Source of the DNA: Lingula anatina
Lineage: Eukaryota > Brachiopoda > Lingulata > Lingulida > Lingulidae
Direction: 5' to 3'
Assembly (NCBI RefSeq): GCF_001039355.2
Contig: NW_019775484.1
Span: 172,235 to 236,234 of the forward strand
DNA: 64,000 bases
The notes under the pieces: model-generated
Told to the model about the DNA's origin: nothing
Databases searched by the model: none
The model's input: the letters and a program-made list of their open reading frames with translations, nothing else
Shown here: piece by piece, positions 33,453 through 44,452 of the stretch
Numbering within the stretch: the first letter of the stretch is position 1
How the letters are laid out: each line of letters starts with the position of its first letter
Program-made: the position numbers and the translations under genes

Positions 33453-34015
33453 CAGCCATAGTTAATGTCTTTATGTCTGCCTACTGGTAAATAGATATTT
33501 CCCTTATTACTTTATTGGGTGGTTTTGCCTGTAGTGTATTTGGTAGTAATTCCCAGTAAGTCCCTGATGTTTTTGGTGAGAGTCCATTTAAAGATTTTTA
33601 TGTCTTTGTTCAATTCTGTCCATTCTGTGATTGTCATTTTAGTTTTATGAATAGTTCAATTGATGGATATTTCTTGGTTTCTTTTTCTGGGATATGATTC
33701 TTGCACCATGTATTTGAGGTTGGTATAGGTTTTTTAGTTTTGCACAGCTGCTCCATATAATGAACAGTAATCCAGACAGCAATGTACAGTAATTCTCTGA
33801 TCTATACGAACGATTTTAATTAATTATTTTTGAAAAATAATCATTTTGTTCGTAAGGTTTGAAATTCAATCTGCTAAAAATTGCCACAGGTTTCTATCCT
33901 TTGAAGTACGAATGGAATGCGGCTGTACCGAAAGTTATCTCCACTTACTTACATTGCTAAGTGTAAGCATTACTTATAGATTAAATCACTGCGACCAGCT
34001 TTTAGCACAAACAAA

Positions 34016-35150
34016 TTATTCAAAGGATTTCTTTACCATCTCGCTGGAAATGCAGGCCCACGCACTTGAGACCCATTCCATGATTTCTTCTTTAGTTCCT
34101 GTCTTGACTTGGTCTACATTTTCTCCTTCCTTCACAACTGCATTCATCCCTTCGTGCATTCTTTGGCTCCACAACCTTTGCAGTTGGCCTTTAAAAGGCT
34201 TGCTGAGACTTGCATCCAGAGGCTGTGCCTTCGATGTGCATTCCCCCCCCCCCCCCCCCCGGAATAATAGCAAGCCTAGTGTTGACCTTACACAGTGCCT
34301 CTTTCACGCAGTCAGTCGTGTGAGTGGAAAAAGAGTCACAAACAAGAAGGCATGGACGTCGATCAGTGTATGGCGCAGAATCTCTGCAGTCCACTTTAAC
34401 ATCAGCTCCTCCATCATCCATGCCTTTGCATTTGCAACTTCAACCCAACCAGCTGGGGCCACGATGTCCAGTTGTCTTTTGCCTAAAATCAAAGAATGAA
34501 TCCTTTTAATAATATGACAGAAGTGAAGTGTTACATAAAAAATATTCAAATATTTAATTTAATAATAAAAATCTATATGAATTATTTATTTTCATTTATT
34601 TATTTACTATTTATTTATTTATTTAATCAGAACAAGCAGGGGCGAATCCAGTGATATTTTTTGACAGTCTTCCATACTATATTTGTTGATCCATCCTCCA
34701 TTTTTTGACCGTCTTCCGACTGACAAAATAGATACCCATTAATGTAAACTTGAAAATCTGACCATCTTCCGGAAGACTCAGAAGACAGTCTAAATCCGCC
34801 CCTGACAAGTATCAAATATATAGCTAAATATACAGCTCTTGAAATATTTTTAAGTTACATCTACATAGGTGAACTATTCATGAAATATTACCTTTAAAGA
34901 TCACCATCTATGGTAGGTAACTGCCATCTGCCGCAACACCCTGTACTACAGTGAAATGCCGTTTCTCAAGCCCAGTTGAAATGATCTCCATGTCTTTTGC
35001 CCCTTTAGTGTTGATAGTCTTCTGTGGGAGCAGGTTGAAGGTCATTGGCACCTTGTCCATATTTATAGTGTACTTTGGATCAAACTCTCCATCTTCCTTT
35101 ACTTCCCCGAGGTGATTGTAGAAAACATTCAACCTAAATTCCAAGTCTGT
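34016..35150 (-). pseudogene. Tigger/pogo-type transposase relic, copy 2
   Basis: Minus strand in order: YTINMDKVPMTFNLLPQKTI with the first aspartate and HFTVVQGVAADGSYLP (35144-34908); WMMEELMLKWTAEILRHT (34549-34400); LLVCDSFSTHTTDCVKEAL with the second aspartate and RLAIIPGG (34421-34260); then TSKAQPLDASLSKPFKGQLQ (34240-34016). This is the full order of DDE_1 blocks, with frameshifts. A C18 run (34243-34260) lies exactly where the PGG-TSK loop should be. A 168-bp MITE (34637-34804) is inserted within. Confidence 0.8.
34637..34804. mobile_element. 168-bp MITE with CAGGGGCG ends and 5-bp duplication
   Basis: Starts CAGGGGCGAATCCAG and ends TAAATCCGCCCCTG, with inner inverted GACAGTCTTCC/GGAAGAC parts. 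ACAAG flanks both ends (34632-34636, 34805-34809). Inserted into the Tigger relic. Confidence 0.75.
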
Positions 35151-35169
35151 TGGGAGCCACTGACTTACA

Positions 35170-35828
35170 GTCGTGTCTGGTCATGAAGCAGGCCGCCCAC
35201 CCTCTAGAAGCCTTGAAGTCAGTTGTCGATGCTAATTCACGCACTCAGTGACATAAAGTCTCAAGAGACAGGGTGTAACCCTGAGGCTATGGTGTTTCTA
35301 ACACTTGCGAGGTTCGTAAGGCTTTGGTGCCATGCACCTTTGCTGGAGATGGACCCAAAACAAAACAACCAAAATGGTTAAACTGATCATTTATTATGCA
35401 GGTTAAAAGCGGCCTGAGCGTTGGCCTTACAGTTGCTCACTGATCTACAGACTCTATCAGCTTCCTCTCTCTCTTCTCTGTCTCACCCAGCAATGAGACG
35501 ACCTTTATACTTGATGGGGGAAGAGCTTGTTAAAGTTTCATTAGACTTCGATACGTTTGATGTCGCTTTGATACGTTTGATGTTGCTTTGATACCTTTGA
35601 TGTGGTAAGGACTACCATACTATTGGCGACTGCACCATTATTCAGAATTCAGCTCATCACAAGCAGGCATAATAAGCAGTTCATATAGTGTCCAAATTTT
35701 TTCGAAGTTAAAAGTTTCAGTAAGCTCCTTCTTAAATATACTGTTCTGGGTGAAAAAATATACTGAAATCTTAAATCACAGGAATATTTTAAACTTTTAG
35801 TGATGATTTTATTAATAGTAAAAACTAA
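35170..35828. other. intergenic sequence, possible LTR-like block
   Basis: Contains three tandem phrases of TTTGATACGTTTGATGT at about 35550-35600 and an AATAAA motif on the minus strand near 35390. An LTR is conceivable, but no partner copy or TG..CA ends could be defined. Confidence 0.2.
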
Positions 35829-36065
35829 TGCCACATTCACATCGAGTTGAGCCATGGTTCATATGGCGGACGCACCTGAAAGGAAAACTGCCTAATCTTT
35901 TAATAGTCTCTCCGCCTCTCACATGCCTCCCCAGCTTCCTGGCGAATAGAGCCGAGATTTAATGACTGTACCCCTGCAAATTAGGCGGTTTTCCTTTCAT
36001 GTACGTCCGCCATATTTAGGTTGTGGCTTTATAGAGCCATGGCTCAACTCGATGTGAATGCGGCC
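35829..36065. mobile_element. 237-bp Harbinger-like MITE
   Basis: Long inverted ends (CACATTCACATCGAGTTGAG at left, CTCAACTCGATGTGAATG at right; further matching GGCGGACG and GGAAAACTGCCTAAT parts). TAA flanks both sides (35826-35828, 36066-36068). The TAA duplication and GGCCGC-type end suggest PIF/Harbinger. Confidence 0.7.
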
Positions 36066-36361
36066 TAAGTAATGAAATTAGGCTGCCCAAGTCCACTGCG
36101 CAAGTCCACTGTACCTGAGAATTTAAAAAGGTCTGGCTATGTCCCCTGTAAACATTTAGTTATTCATAAGCGATTATCAAATAGCAGAAATTAAGTGTAT
36201 GTTTCAACTCCGGAATAACATAATGCAAGTCTTTGTAACGCGAGCGAGCCTTTATCCATTTTCTCTGTAATTTCTATTTCATTATTTATCAAGCATATTT
36301 AAGTAATCCCAGAATGCCTTGCACAAGACATCTGCATAGGAGTAAAGTATCGCCGTCTGAT

Positions 36362-36736
36362 CTAATAACTATAACGTCTAATTGTGTTTTTAATTTTTGT
36401 ATAAACCGCTGCCCTTAGTTTTTGACATGTTTTGCAGTTTGGAGCAGCCTTAATTTGCAGGTTGGTGAAATTCACCTGTTCCATATGCATTTTCTTTGCA
36501 TTTTTTAATGTGTCCATTTGTTGGAACTTTTGTCTGAGCTGGGCATGTTGGCAATTTTCCTTGTTTGCACTTGCTGTTTCGCACTTTCTAATTAGTACTT
36601 GATCTGCCTTCTGAAACTCTTCCCTTGCCATTTTGGTGAAGTCCAAACCTGCACGATTGAAAATTATCTGGTTGGTAACAGTTTGGCACTGGTTTTTAGG
36701 GACAGAAATTTCACACAGTGCTTTGAAAGAACTCAT
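36362..36736 (-). CDS. unrecognised 124-codon open frame
   Basis: Begins MSSFKALCEISVPKNQ and contains DFTKMAREEFQKADQVLIRK, a glutamine- and lysine-rich middle likely to be helical, and the ending PNCKTCQKLRAAVYTKIKNT. It is basic with scattered cysteines. There is no clear promoter, splice site or neighbour. It lies downstream, same strand, of the YqaJ relic, so it could be another piece of the same mobile gene. It is not a family I recognise. Confidence 0.25.
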   Translation of the reverse strand: MSSFKALCEISVPKNQCQTVTNQIIFNRAGLDFTKMAREEFQKADQVLIRKCETASANKENCQHAQLRQKFQQMDTLKNAKKMHMEQVNFTNLQIKAAPNCKTCQKLRAAVYTKIKNTIRRYSY

Positions 36737-37289
36737 TCTGATTCTATTTCAAGTCACGAAGACACCCATTCAACAATTTAGGATTTGACAGTTCATCTAT
36801 CAGAGGCTGAATTTGTGTGTTTCATGTTGTGCAATTTTAGATTTGGAATTGTTTCTCGTGACTGATGAGAGCAACATATTATTCATGTGCATATTTGTCT
36901 GATATTTGTTTGTACACCCAATATGATCTTACAGTTTGAGATATGCATTCAACTCTGAATGTGGTGTGTGTAAAAGATATAGAAATATTTGCTCAATTGT
37001 TGTGGTATCATGTACTAAGTTTTCAGTTATTGAATTCTTATTGTGGCCTAGTGTTTATGAAATTAGATTTAACATCATCAAATAAATACAATCCCGTCAT
37101 TGAAAGTGATATTTGTTAGTTTCCTTATAAAACAAAAGAATCCACCAAGACTTCTCTGAAGTACGTGTAAGATACATAAAACTGTTCCAACTTTTCAATC
37201 ATGACAATGACAACTTTAAGGTCTTTAAATGTATATATAACGAAATGACATTCTCTGGCATCACAACAAAACGGTTGTCATTGGACCTG

Positions 37290-37691
37290 ATAAAAAATAG
37301 TCATTATTGCTGTCTAGTATCATCACAGCCGGTAAAGGGGCATTTAACCTCCAGTGTTGTTGCTCCATTAATGATTCTGTCTGGTCTACTTGCTAAGTAT
37401 GGATACTGTGCTGATACAAACATGCCACATGGAAATGTTCTGACACTTGATGTCTCTTCACATACTTGCTGACAGCTATGTGTTCACACGGACATCCATG
37501 TTGGAGTGATGGTGCATCAACCTTTTTATAGCACACAAAAGATTTGGCAAGTTTAATTCTATCAGTTCTAACTGTGCACTTGCAAATTTTTCCAAAGTTA
37601 TAGAAGAGGTTAAATGGATAAAGTAGTCTTTTATCCATTGCTTGTCCTTGCTTTGTTTCCATGTGTTTCTCTCTATGTCATCAATCTGCAT
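37290..37691 (-). pseudogene. YqaJ-type recombinase/exonuclease domain relic
   Basis: Three minus-strand frames join to a YqaJ-like order: QSKDKQWIKDYFIHLTSS, NFGKICKCTVRTDRIKLAKS, LQHGCPCEHIAVSKYVKRH, CGMFVSAQYPYLASRPDR, then GATTLEVKCPFTG. These are the W..R...TSS, FGKICK, HG..E..A, PDG and ExK blocks of this PD-(D/E)xK nuclease family; the PDG glycine is arginine here. Frameshifts lie near 37595 and 37440, and a stop follows DDTRQQ. Such domains are abundant in invertebrate genomes, often in mobile elements. Non-functional. Confidence 0.65.
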
Positions 37692-37990
37692 GTACTATAC
37701 TGATCATGCTCTTAACACCTCAATTACTATGTGAATTGCAAAATATAACTGGTTCAAATTTTTCTTATTTTTTTTAAAGAAAAGTGTAATTAATTATATA
37801 AGCTCCCCAAGTAACCAGGAGGGCAAAAATATCTTAAGAACTCCCTTTCAACCTTATTTTCATTCCTTTGTTTAGATCATAATTTATTTATTGGGACTTT
37901 GGTATTTAAAAAATTGACAGGAGTTTGGATTTGAGATGTGAGCAACAAATAAGTCAAATCTGTGTAGTCTTACCATCTGGACAGAAACTA

Positions 37991-38858
37991 TACTGAACAA
38001 AAATATAAATGCACGAAAGAATATGTAGATTTATTTTCATATATGGACCTAGAGTATATAGCCAAAAATAACAGTATATTTTTCTCGACAAATAGACATC
38101 ACTTTGAGAGCATTAGGGGAAGTTTCAATGCATAGTCCAAGAGTTAGGGCATCAAATACACTGTGGGGGTCAACATCCTGAGTTCACAAACACCATTAAC
38201 TTTGCGCAGAGCAGTACACCAGCGGTGCATGGACATCATTAAATTGTAAATAGTGGTCTGAGGGATATTATCCCATACCTCCTGGAGTCCTACTCGCAGT
38301 TGGCGAACATTCTCGAGAGCTGGAACATGTTGGCTAAAACGCTGATCCAGAACATTCCACAGGTGTTTGACGGGCGACATGTCGCGTGTGGTCGGTGCAT
38401 GTGGGTGGTTCCTAGTGCTACCAGTGTCTCTGAAGCGTGTTCTCAGATGGCTGACAGTGGAATGATGCACATTCAGGCATGCTGCAACTTCTGTTACCGA
38501 CAAGCCAGCATTGAGCATGCCAATGCTCCCTCATGATTCTGTGGCAGACATCTGTGGCATGTTGACAAGTGACAGAAATGCACATTTTGGTGTGTCCTTT
38601 TATTGCCTAGACTGTAGAGAGTGTCTGTGTATTGGTCATGCAGATTGACTTCCACTCCGTCATGCTCCATTAGTCTTATGGGTGTAAAAACTGAACCTTT
38701 AAGTATAGTCACAGGGAGCGGCCAAGTGAAACCAGACCACTATACTTGATCAAAACAAATTCATCAGTTCACAAATAAACCATCCACCTGGGCATATTTC
38801 ATGATTATCCATTTTAACTGACCATTTTAGTTTCGTGCGTTTATATTTTTGTTCAGTA
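37991..38858 (-). mobile_element. internally deleted Tc1 element with perfect ends
   Basis: Ends TACTGAACAAAAATATAAA (left) and its inverted match at the right are flanked by TA on both sides (37989-37990, 38859-38860). Length is 868 bp, about half of an autonomous Tc1 element. The inverted repeats run at least 29 bp with one mismatch. Confidence 0.85.
38144..38518 (-). CDS. truncated Tc1 transposase: N-terminal HTH fused to C-terminal end
   Basis: A 124-codon open frame starts inside the helix-turn-helix region (MLNAGLSVTEVAACLNVHHS, then TVSHLRTRFRDTGS). At about residue 46 it jumps to the last block, SPVKHLWNVLDQRFSQHVPA ... QEVWDNIPQTTI. All three catalytic blocks are deleted. No frameshift is present, so a DNA-binding but non-catalytic protein could still be made. 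The start codon may be internal; upstream sequence in the element could add more N-terminal residues. Confidence 0.6.
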   Translation of the reverse strand: MLNAGLSVTEVAACLNVHHSTVSHLRTRFRDTGSTRNHPHAPTTRDMSPVKHLWNVLDQRFSQHVPALENVRQLRVGLQEVWDNIPQTTIYNLMMSMHRWCTALRKVNGVCELRMLTPTVYLMP

Positions 38859-39059
38859 TACAATTAGGTGGATCAGTATAGTGCCTGGAAATGGCCTTTG
38901 TTTCTTTCACTATGCCCTTCAAACTCCCTTCGTAGATGGGTCGATCCTGCTAGATGGATCTAATTGGGTCTTAGAAATGTCTTCCATACCAAAACACACC
39001 AGACTTCTTCATGACCAACTAGTGGTTGACTGGACTGTTTTATTTTTTCCAGCACCTTT

Positions 39060-40380
39060 CTATATGACATGGTGGCTTCTGGGCAGCAGCTGGTTACATG
39101 GGCATGGCTTTTAATAATAAGGAACAGACAGTTAAAGACCAGCGAGAACATCCTTAGCCTTCATCTCATCCAGATATACAACACATGGGATGTGGCAAGT
39201 TTTAGGACAAGTTGGATTTACACAGCCAGAGATGGGAAGGTGATAAAATGGTAAGCAGTACATTATTACAATAATATGTCAAACAATTTTAAGGTTACTC
39301 AATTGGAACCAATAAATTATATTCTAAAAACATTTTTTTCTTGACTCCAATGTTTTGAAAAATAGGTGTATGAAATGATATATAATGTTTGTATCTTGTA
39401 TTTTTTCAGAACTTTGGCCCACTTCAAGGAGGTCCATGCCTAGCATGGCTTGATTGTCTTCTAAGCAGAGGAGGAAGTTACATGTGGAGAATTCTTAAGA
39501 TATTCAAGAGAGGCTACAGGTAATAATCAAATAGTTTTTCATTTAAATTGACAAAAACCTTGTTTTGGCATTATAAATTTAAATCTTTTATTTCAAATTG
39601 TCAGTAAATAATTGAATTGAGTTGTTTCTGTAGAACACAGTGTAGGTTGCCCTCTAAGGGCTCATTTCCAATGAAACTACATAGATACTTCCAACTCCAC
39701 GGGGACTCCTGCTGAATGCAATCAGATAAACATGCCTCCTCCTGGCATTGAGTAAAATACAGAAAAAAACTGTTGATTATATAAGTACCAGTATGTGAAA
39801 ACAAGAGGAGGTGTGTTAATACAATTGCATTCAGCCAGTCCCTGTGGAGTTGGATTGACTACACAGAATGACAGTTCCATTGGGAATGTGCTCTAAATCA
39901 AAATAGTGGGCAAGTCTACTTAAGTTTGCATTTGGTTTTGGGAAAATTACCAACTGCTGCTTTTTTATTGTAGAAATGTTTGTAGAGTTTTGACTATTGT
40001 AATTAAGAACTACTTATTTTGAGAACAAATTGTTAATGTATAACATTCATTGTTATGCTAACAAGTATTCTAATGGGGCACTTCACTATTACCTTTTCAG
40101 CTGGCAGAAGAAAGGGATTAGAGATACCAAATGTTTCGAATTTCATCACTGGACTGATGGACATTCAGTTTCTGAGATTTCAGCACCAACCAAAAGTCGC
40201 ATTCTCTTTTGCTTTGGCCTCTTTTTTGCATGCGCACAGAAACTACTGGTATTGTGTGCACGCACATTGAACTTACAATTGCCCTTGCAAGACACATCAC
40301 AAGAACAACTATTTGAGTTGTGGGACTTAGCTTTTCTGTCATCACACATATTTATATATTATAGAAATGTCACACACTGA
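39060..40380 (+). CDS. possible multi-exon gene, unrecognised
   Basis: A plus-strand frame from 39069 to a possible GTGATA donor at about 39233 is in phase with an exon at about 39410-39520 (acceptor TTTTTTCAG, open frame NFGPLQGGPCLAWLDCLLSR, donor GTAATA). That in turn joins in phase to an exon from about 40101 (acceptor TTACCTTTTCAG; SWQKKGIRDTKCFEFHHW) ending at a stop at 40380. Splice signals and phases agree, but the peptide is unrecognised and a MITE lies in the second intron. This could be chance or a non-coding RNA. Confidence 0.2.
39640..39897. mobile_element. palindromic MITE, family B, copy 1
   Basis: Two arms of about 90 bp are inverted copies: CCAACTCCACGGGGACT with CTGAATGCAAT on the left, ATTGCATTCAGCC with CCTGTGGAGTTGGATTGA on the right. 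The loop carries CCTCCTCCTGG and CAAGAGGAGG. Related sequence is at 42135-42200 and 61458-61620. Confidence 0.65.
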
Positions 40381-40463
40381 GTGTGTTGTTAGTGTAGTTT
40401 ATCTGTTAGATATGGATTGAGATTATTATCTTGTTTTTATTCACTGAGATGAACCTTCAGTTG

Positions 40464-40498
40464 GTGTGTGTGTGAGAGAGAGAGAAAGAGAGAGAGTG
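40464..40498. repeat. GT/GA microsatellite
   Basis: A short (GT)n run passes into (GA)n. Confidence 0.85.
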
Positions 40499-41490
40499 GT
40501 AAATTAAGAACTTTCAAATGGTGAAGGTTTTGAAAGTCAGCTTGGCATATAATTATATACACTGCATGATGTCAGTCTGTAAACACTGACAAGTTGAGAA
40601 GATTTTGTTGGACATTTCTTGAAATATGCCTGATTATATACCAGGGTGCATAAACAGTATCTCTTCATACTCAGTAAAAAGAAAAATATAGTGAAAATTA
40701 TGTATGAGATTTGATTTTTCACTTTGTTCACCTGGATGATATGAGTAGAATCATACTGTTCTGTCTTAAATGTCATGGAACACAATACTGCAGTACATTG
40801 ACAACAGGCAATCTAAGGGTGTTTTAAGTGTGTGCCATCTTGGATCTGCAGCTAAGTTCTGAAAACCAAGAAAATGGAACCAAGGTTCTTCTCCATTATT
40901 CCATGCACCATTATTCAGACAAAATGCCTGCTTTGAATTCAAAGTTCTAAGTTTGTATATGATGTGAAGTCAAAATTTAAATACCAAATAAATATTCTAA
41001 ATATTTCAATAATGTGTTTTTATTTGTTCCTTTTATGGATTACATTTTTATTATAAATAAAAACATTTTATTCAGAAAACTCACTCATATCTAATTAAAT
41101 GCAAATAAAAAAATGTTTGCTTCCAGAAAAATTGATAAGATGGTAGTATTTGTTTGTTTGAAAAATAACATGTTAAAGCATATATGCATCTGATTTAAGG
41201 TTACCTCTAAGTTCTGTTTAAGAGCATAAGTGAGCTTTTTTAAATTTTATAATTAAAAGACAATCCTTACAGTTTTTGTTTTTTCATTCAGTCCCTTTTC
41301 TTATACTCAGTAAAGTATTCAATAAATGCCTCAAATAGATAGTTTAAAAGCCGTGTATCTTCTTTCCCTGGATGGGGGGGGGGGAGGTGTTGTCTTAGGG
41401 GGGATAATCCAAAACAGTCTGTATAAACCGAACTTTATTATGTTTTACTTTGAATTACCTGCGTGTCCCTGTTTGGTTAAAAGTAAGATT

Positions 41491-41736
41491 CAGGGGCGTA
41501 ACCAGACCATTTAAAATTGTACGCACAGATTTTGAAAATTCTCAGGTACGATTATATTCCGTGAAAAATACACTGAATTTATGGAGAATAATATCATGGT
41601 TGGCTCAAAAAATTGTACGCACATTGTACGATTATATTCCGTGAAAAATACACTGAATTTATGGAGAATAATATCGTGGTTGGCTCAAAAAATTGTACGC
41701 ACAGTGCATCCGTGCGTATGCCTGGTTACGCCCGTG
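41491..41736. mobile_element. 246-bp MITE with CAGGGGCG ends, internal 80-bp duplication
   Basis: Ends CAGGGGCGTAACCAG and CTGGTTACGCCCGTG; AGATT flanks both sides (41486-41490, 41737-41741). Inside, an 80-bp phrase beginning GTACGATTATATTCCGTG is present twice in tandem (41546-41625, 41626-41705) with very few differences. Confidence 0.8.
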
Positions 41737-41859
41737 AGATTCATGTCTAAATTGAATTCTTTGTATATTGTTCCATTGTTTTATTCCGAGTTGTTTATAA
41801 AGTTACATAAAACCACAAAATGGACATGTTGCCTTTAATAACAAAAAACTTCTTTAGGC

Positions 41860-42055
41860 GAAGCTTCCGTACGAACAGAGGGTGGGCAATAACATACTGT
41901 AAATTACGTGTACTTGTTTTGATGAGAGGTGTTCAGTTCAGACCATGCAAGGTCAGTGAAAGAAGCTCATGACACAGTGCTGCTATTTCCACAATCAGCC
42001 CTCGTATATAACGCTGACAACGGCAACATTCTGTTGTAAGTACAGTGCAAACGAA
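41860..42055 (+). repeat. diverged copy of the duplicated transcription unit's first exon
   Basis: Resembles the start of the units at 51.4 and 56.0 kb: a GAAGCTTCCGTACG-type opening, GAGAGGTGTTCAG, an AAGGTCAGTGAAAGAAG-type phrase and a terminal CTGTT followed by donor GTAAGTAC. Only the first segment is present here. Confidence 0.4.
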
Positions 42056-42134
42056 GTTTTATAGCTCATTACCATTGAAAATATCGGTCTACACGCTTCC
42101 TCTTGTTCCAACGTACTCGTATAATCACCAATCT

Positions 42135-42200
42135 TATACATGTATATTCTTTCCAACTCCAGGAGGAGGCGTGTTAATCTGTTCATGTAAGTTAATCTAT
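42135..42200. repeat. partial MITE family B
   Basis: CCAACTCCAGGAGGAGGCG followed by TGTTAATCTGTTCATG matches the arm and loop junction of the 39.6 kb and 61.5 kb elements. Confidence 0.45.
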
Positions 42201-42774
42201 AATTCCATAGTCTATTAAATTGATGACATTCAAAGAGAGTTGGATCGATATACGTAGACCGATATATACAATGGGAATTCTAAGCTTTTACCATTACAAA
42301 CACAGTTGCTGACTTTCAACTGTATTTGATTGATTCATGAATTGAACGAAGAGACGATTAGTAAAATCGGGAATTTTCTTTCTTTATTTTTACCTGAGCA
42401 ATATGTAAAATTGGGGAGGCGACCGTATGAGTTGGAAACTCATTCACGTAGTAGTCAGAGAGCCAACTAAATTCAAATAAAAGTAAAATTATAGTAGATA
42501 AATAATCAATAGAAGTAGTGAAAAACAGATTAATATGATACAAAATAACTAAATGATTTTAAATAAAATTTCATGATATAGCAAAATAAGTTAAGTAAAA
42601 TTGTTAGGAGTTTTCACAGCAACCAAAATGCAGGAAGACAAAAATATCGAGGATATTCGTACCGATGACTTAAAAGGACAGTCATGCTCCTAATTCTTTG
42701 ATCCACGTTGCTGAAATGAAAGAGATAAAAATAGTTCATTCAATCTGAATAGACAGTTCAATGTGAGTCACACT

Positions 42775-42799
42775 NNNNNNNNNNNNNNNNNNNNNNNNN
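42775..42799. other. assembly gap (25 N)
   Basis: Run of N in otherwise ordinary AT-rich sequence. Confidence 0.99.
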
Positions 42800-43139
42800 T
42801 CACCACGGAAGAGTTTTACGAAGTAAAAAGTTATTCATCAAAATAAGTGCATTAAAAAAAAAAACTATGCTACAATGGGTTAGAGCTATCCTGGAGATTT
42901 CATTGAAAAAATTTTAATGTACGCACAATCACATCTCATAATGTATTGTCGCCTACCAGACTAATCTGTCAATCAGATCCCTGAAGACATATTCCGTGTC
43001 TGTGTAAATGATGGTGCCTTGGAGGATTTTTCTTCTGGCTTCTGCTCTGGAAGGCACATCAATCCAAAGTGGGTGTCTAAATTAATTCGAAATAAAATGA
43101 CCACAAACTGCTCTCGATCACTTCATACTATTCTTACAT

Positions 43140-43366
43140 TAGAAAAATTTCCCCCTTTCGATTTCTGGTCCCCTCTTGAAATTAGAAATTTGACTAGCTT
43201 AATCATAGTTCTAAACCGTACCAAATGGCACCGTTTGCCCTCTAAAATACCAATATTTTTCGTGGCTTTTCATCGGGCGCCGAGTCCCACGCCAAGGGGG
43301 GGGGTCGGCTTCGCATCCGCGGACCCCCCCCCCCCCCCTTCAAATAATCCTGGATCCGCCCCTGAC
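43140..43366. mobile_element. hAT-like MITE fragment, copy 1
   Basis: Shares GTTCTAAACCGTACCAAATG and adjoining text with 50145-50235 and, inverted, with 51110-51165. The right end CCTGGATCCGCCCCTG matches the inverse of GGGGCGGATCCAGG at 51001. A C14 run lies inside. The left end was not found. Confidence 0.6.
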
Positions 43367-43865
43367 ATGTATTGTCCCAAATGTCAGTGTGGTTAAGATC
43401 TGAATATATAAAATGACAAAGAAGATGAATTAGGCCTACACCTAACAAGCAAAACTACAGCACTGTCTCCACGGGTGGGCTGCATGAATAGCGAAACTCG
43501 TCAGTAAGGGCAACCGTGGGTGTAACACCCCTAGTTAACTCCACTGTACCAATTCTACCCCCGGCTAAATTGGTACTTTGTGTTGGTCTTACAGGTCAAT
43601 ATGTCATCGAAAGTATGGGAAATCGTCTTTTACCCAAGAAAATTATGTTTTTGGCCAAAACGAGCAGTTGTTCGTTTAAATATCGGCAGGTAACTTAAAT
43701 CCAGGCCGGTATAACAGAAATTGAAGTCCGCTAGAAACTGTAGTCATCTTCCCATTACTTTGTACAGGTGACATTCGTATACTAACCCTAATACTCCAAC
43801 TAACCCTACCCTTTACTAATCATATGGGACCTCGGATTTCCATTCCTAGGATAGTCGTTCCTGTT

Positions 43866-44452
43866 ATGCCCCTATTTCACACAGACCACGAATCCCACGA
43901 ATCGCCAGGAATTGACAAATTTCAGGATTCGTGGTTGAATCGTAATCAGTTCGTGAAGTTCTTAACAGATTCGTATATATTCGCAGTCAGTTCTTGCAAT
44001 TCTTGACCAACGGGAATTCGTGGCAAAAACTTTGATGCCCCTATTTCACACAGACCACAATTCCTACGAATTTCCAGGAATTGACAAATTTCAGGATTCG
44101 TGGTTGAATCGTAATCAGTTCGTGAAGTTCTTAACAGATTCGTATACAATCGTAGTCAGTTCTTGCAATTCTTGATCAATCGGGAATTCGTGGCAAAAAT
44201 TTTGAGCTGTTCAAAATTTTGGCCACGAACTCCCGATTCCAAATTCCATAGTGAATTCCTAAACATATTCGTGCGATTCCAGCCGAATCCCACGAATATT
44301 CGTAACAATATCGCACCTGTATCGTAACTGAATCGTACAGCGTGTCGAATTAGACCAGAATATTGGCAAAATCTCAAGAATTGTCATGAATCCTGAAATT
44401 TGTCAATTTCTGGCGATGCGTGGGATTCGTGGTCTGTGTAAAATAGGGGCAT
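43866..44452. mobile_element. 587-bp foldback-like element
   Basis: Begins ATGCCCCTATTTCACACAGA and ends with the inverted TCTGTGTAAAATAGGGGCAT. The arm is at least 60 bp (GACCACGAATCCCACGAATC ... AATTGACAAATTTCAGGATTC). The left arm has been tandemly duplicated (second start at 44035). The interior is a dense mesh of CGAATC/GATTCG palindromes. No coding capacity. Confidence 0.75.

Noticed and set aside
33846-34499. 217-codon plus-strand open frame
   Set aside because: Antisense of the Tigger transposase relic; the minus strand carries the DDE_1 motifs.
35170-35640. Possible solo LTR
   Set aside because: No TG..CA ends, target duplication or partner copy could be shown.
42358-42543. Short hydrophobic minus-strand frame
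   Set aside because: AT-rich chance frame with no domain, splice or promoter support.
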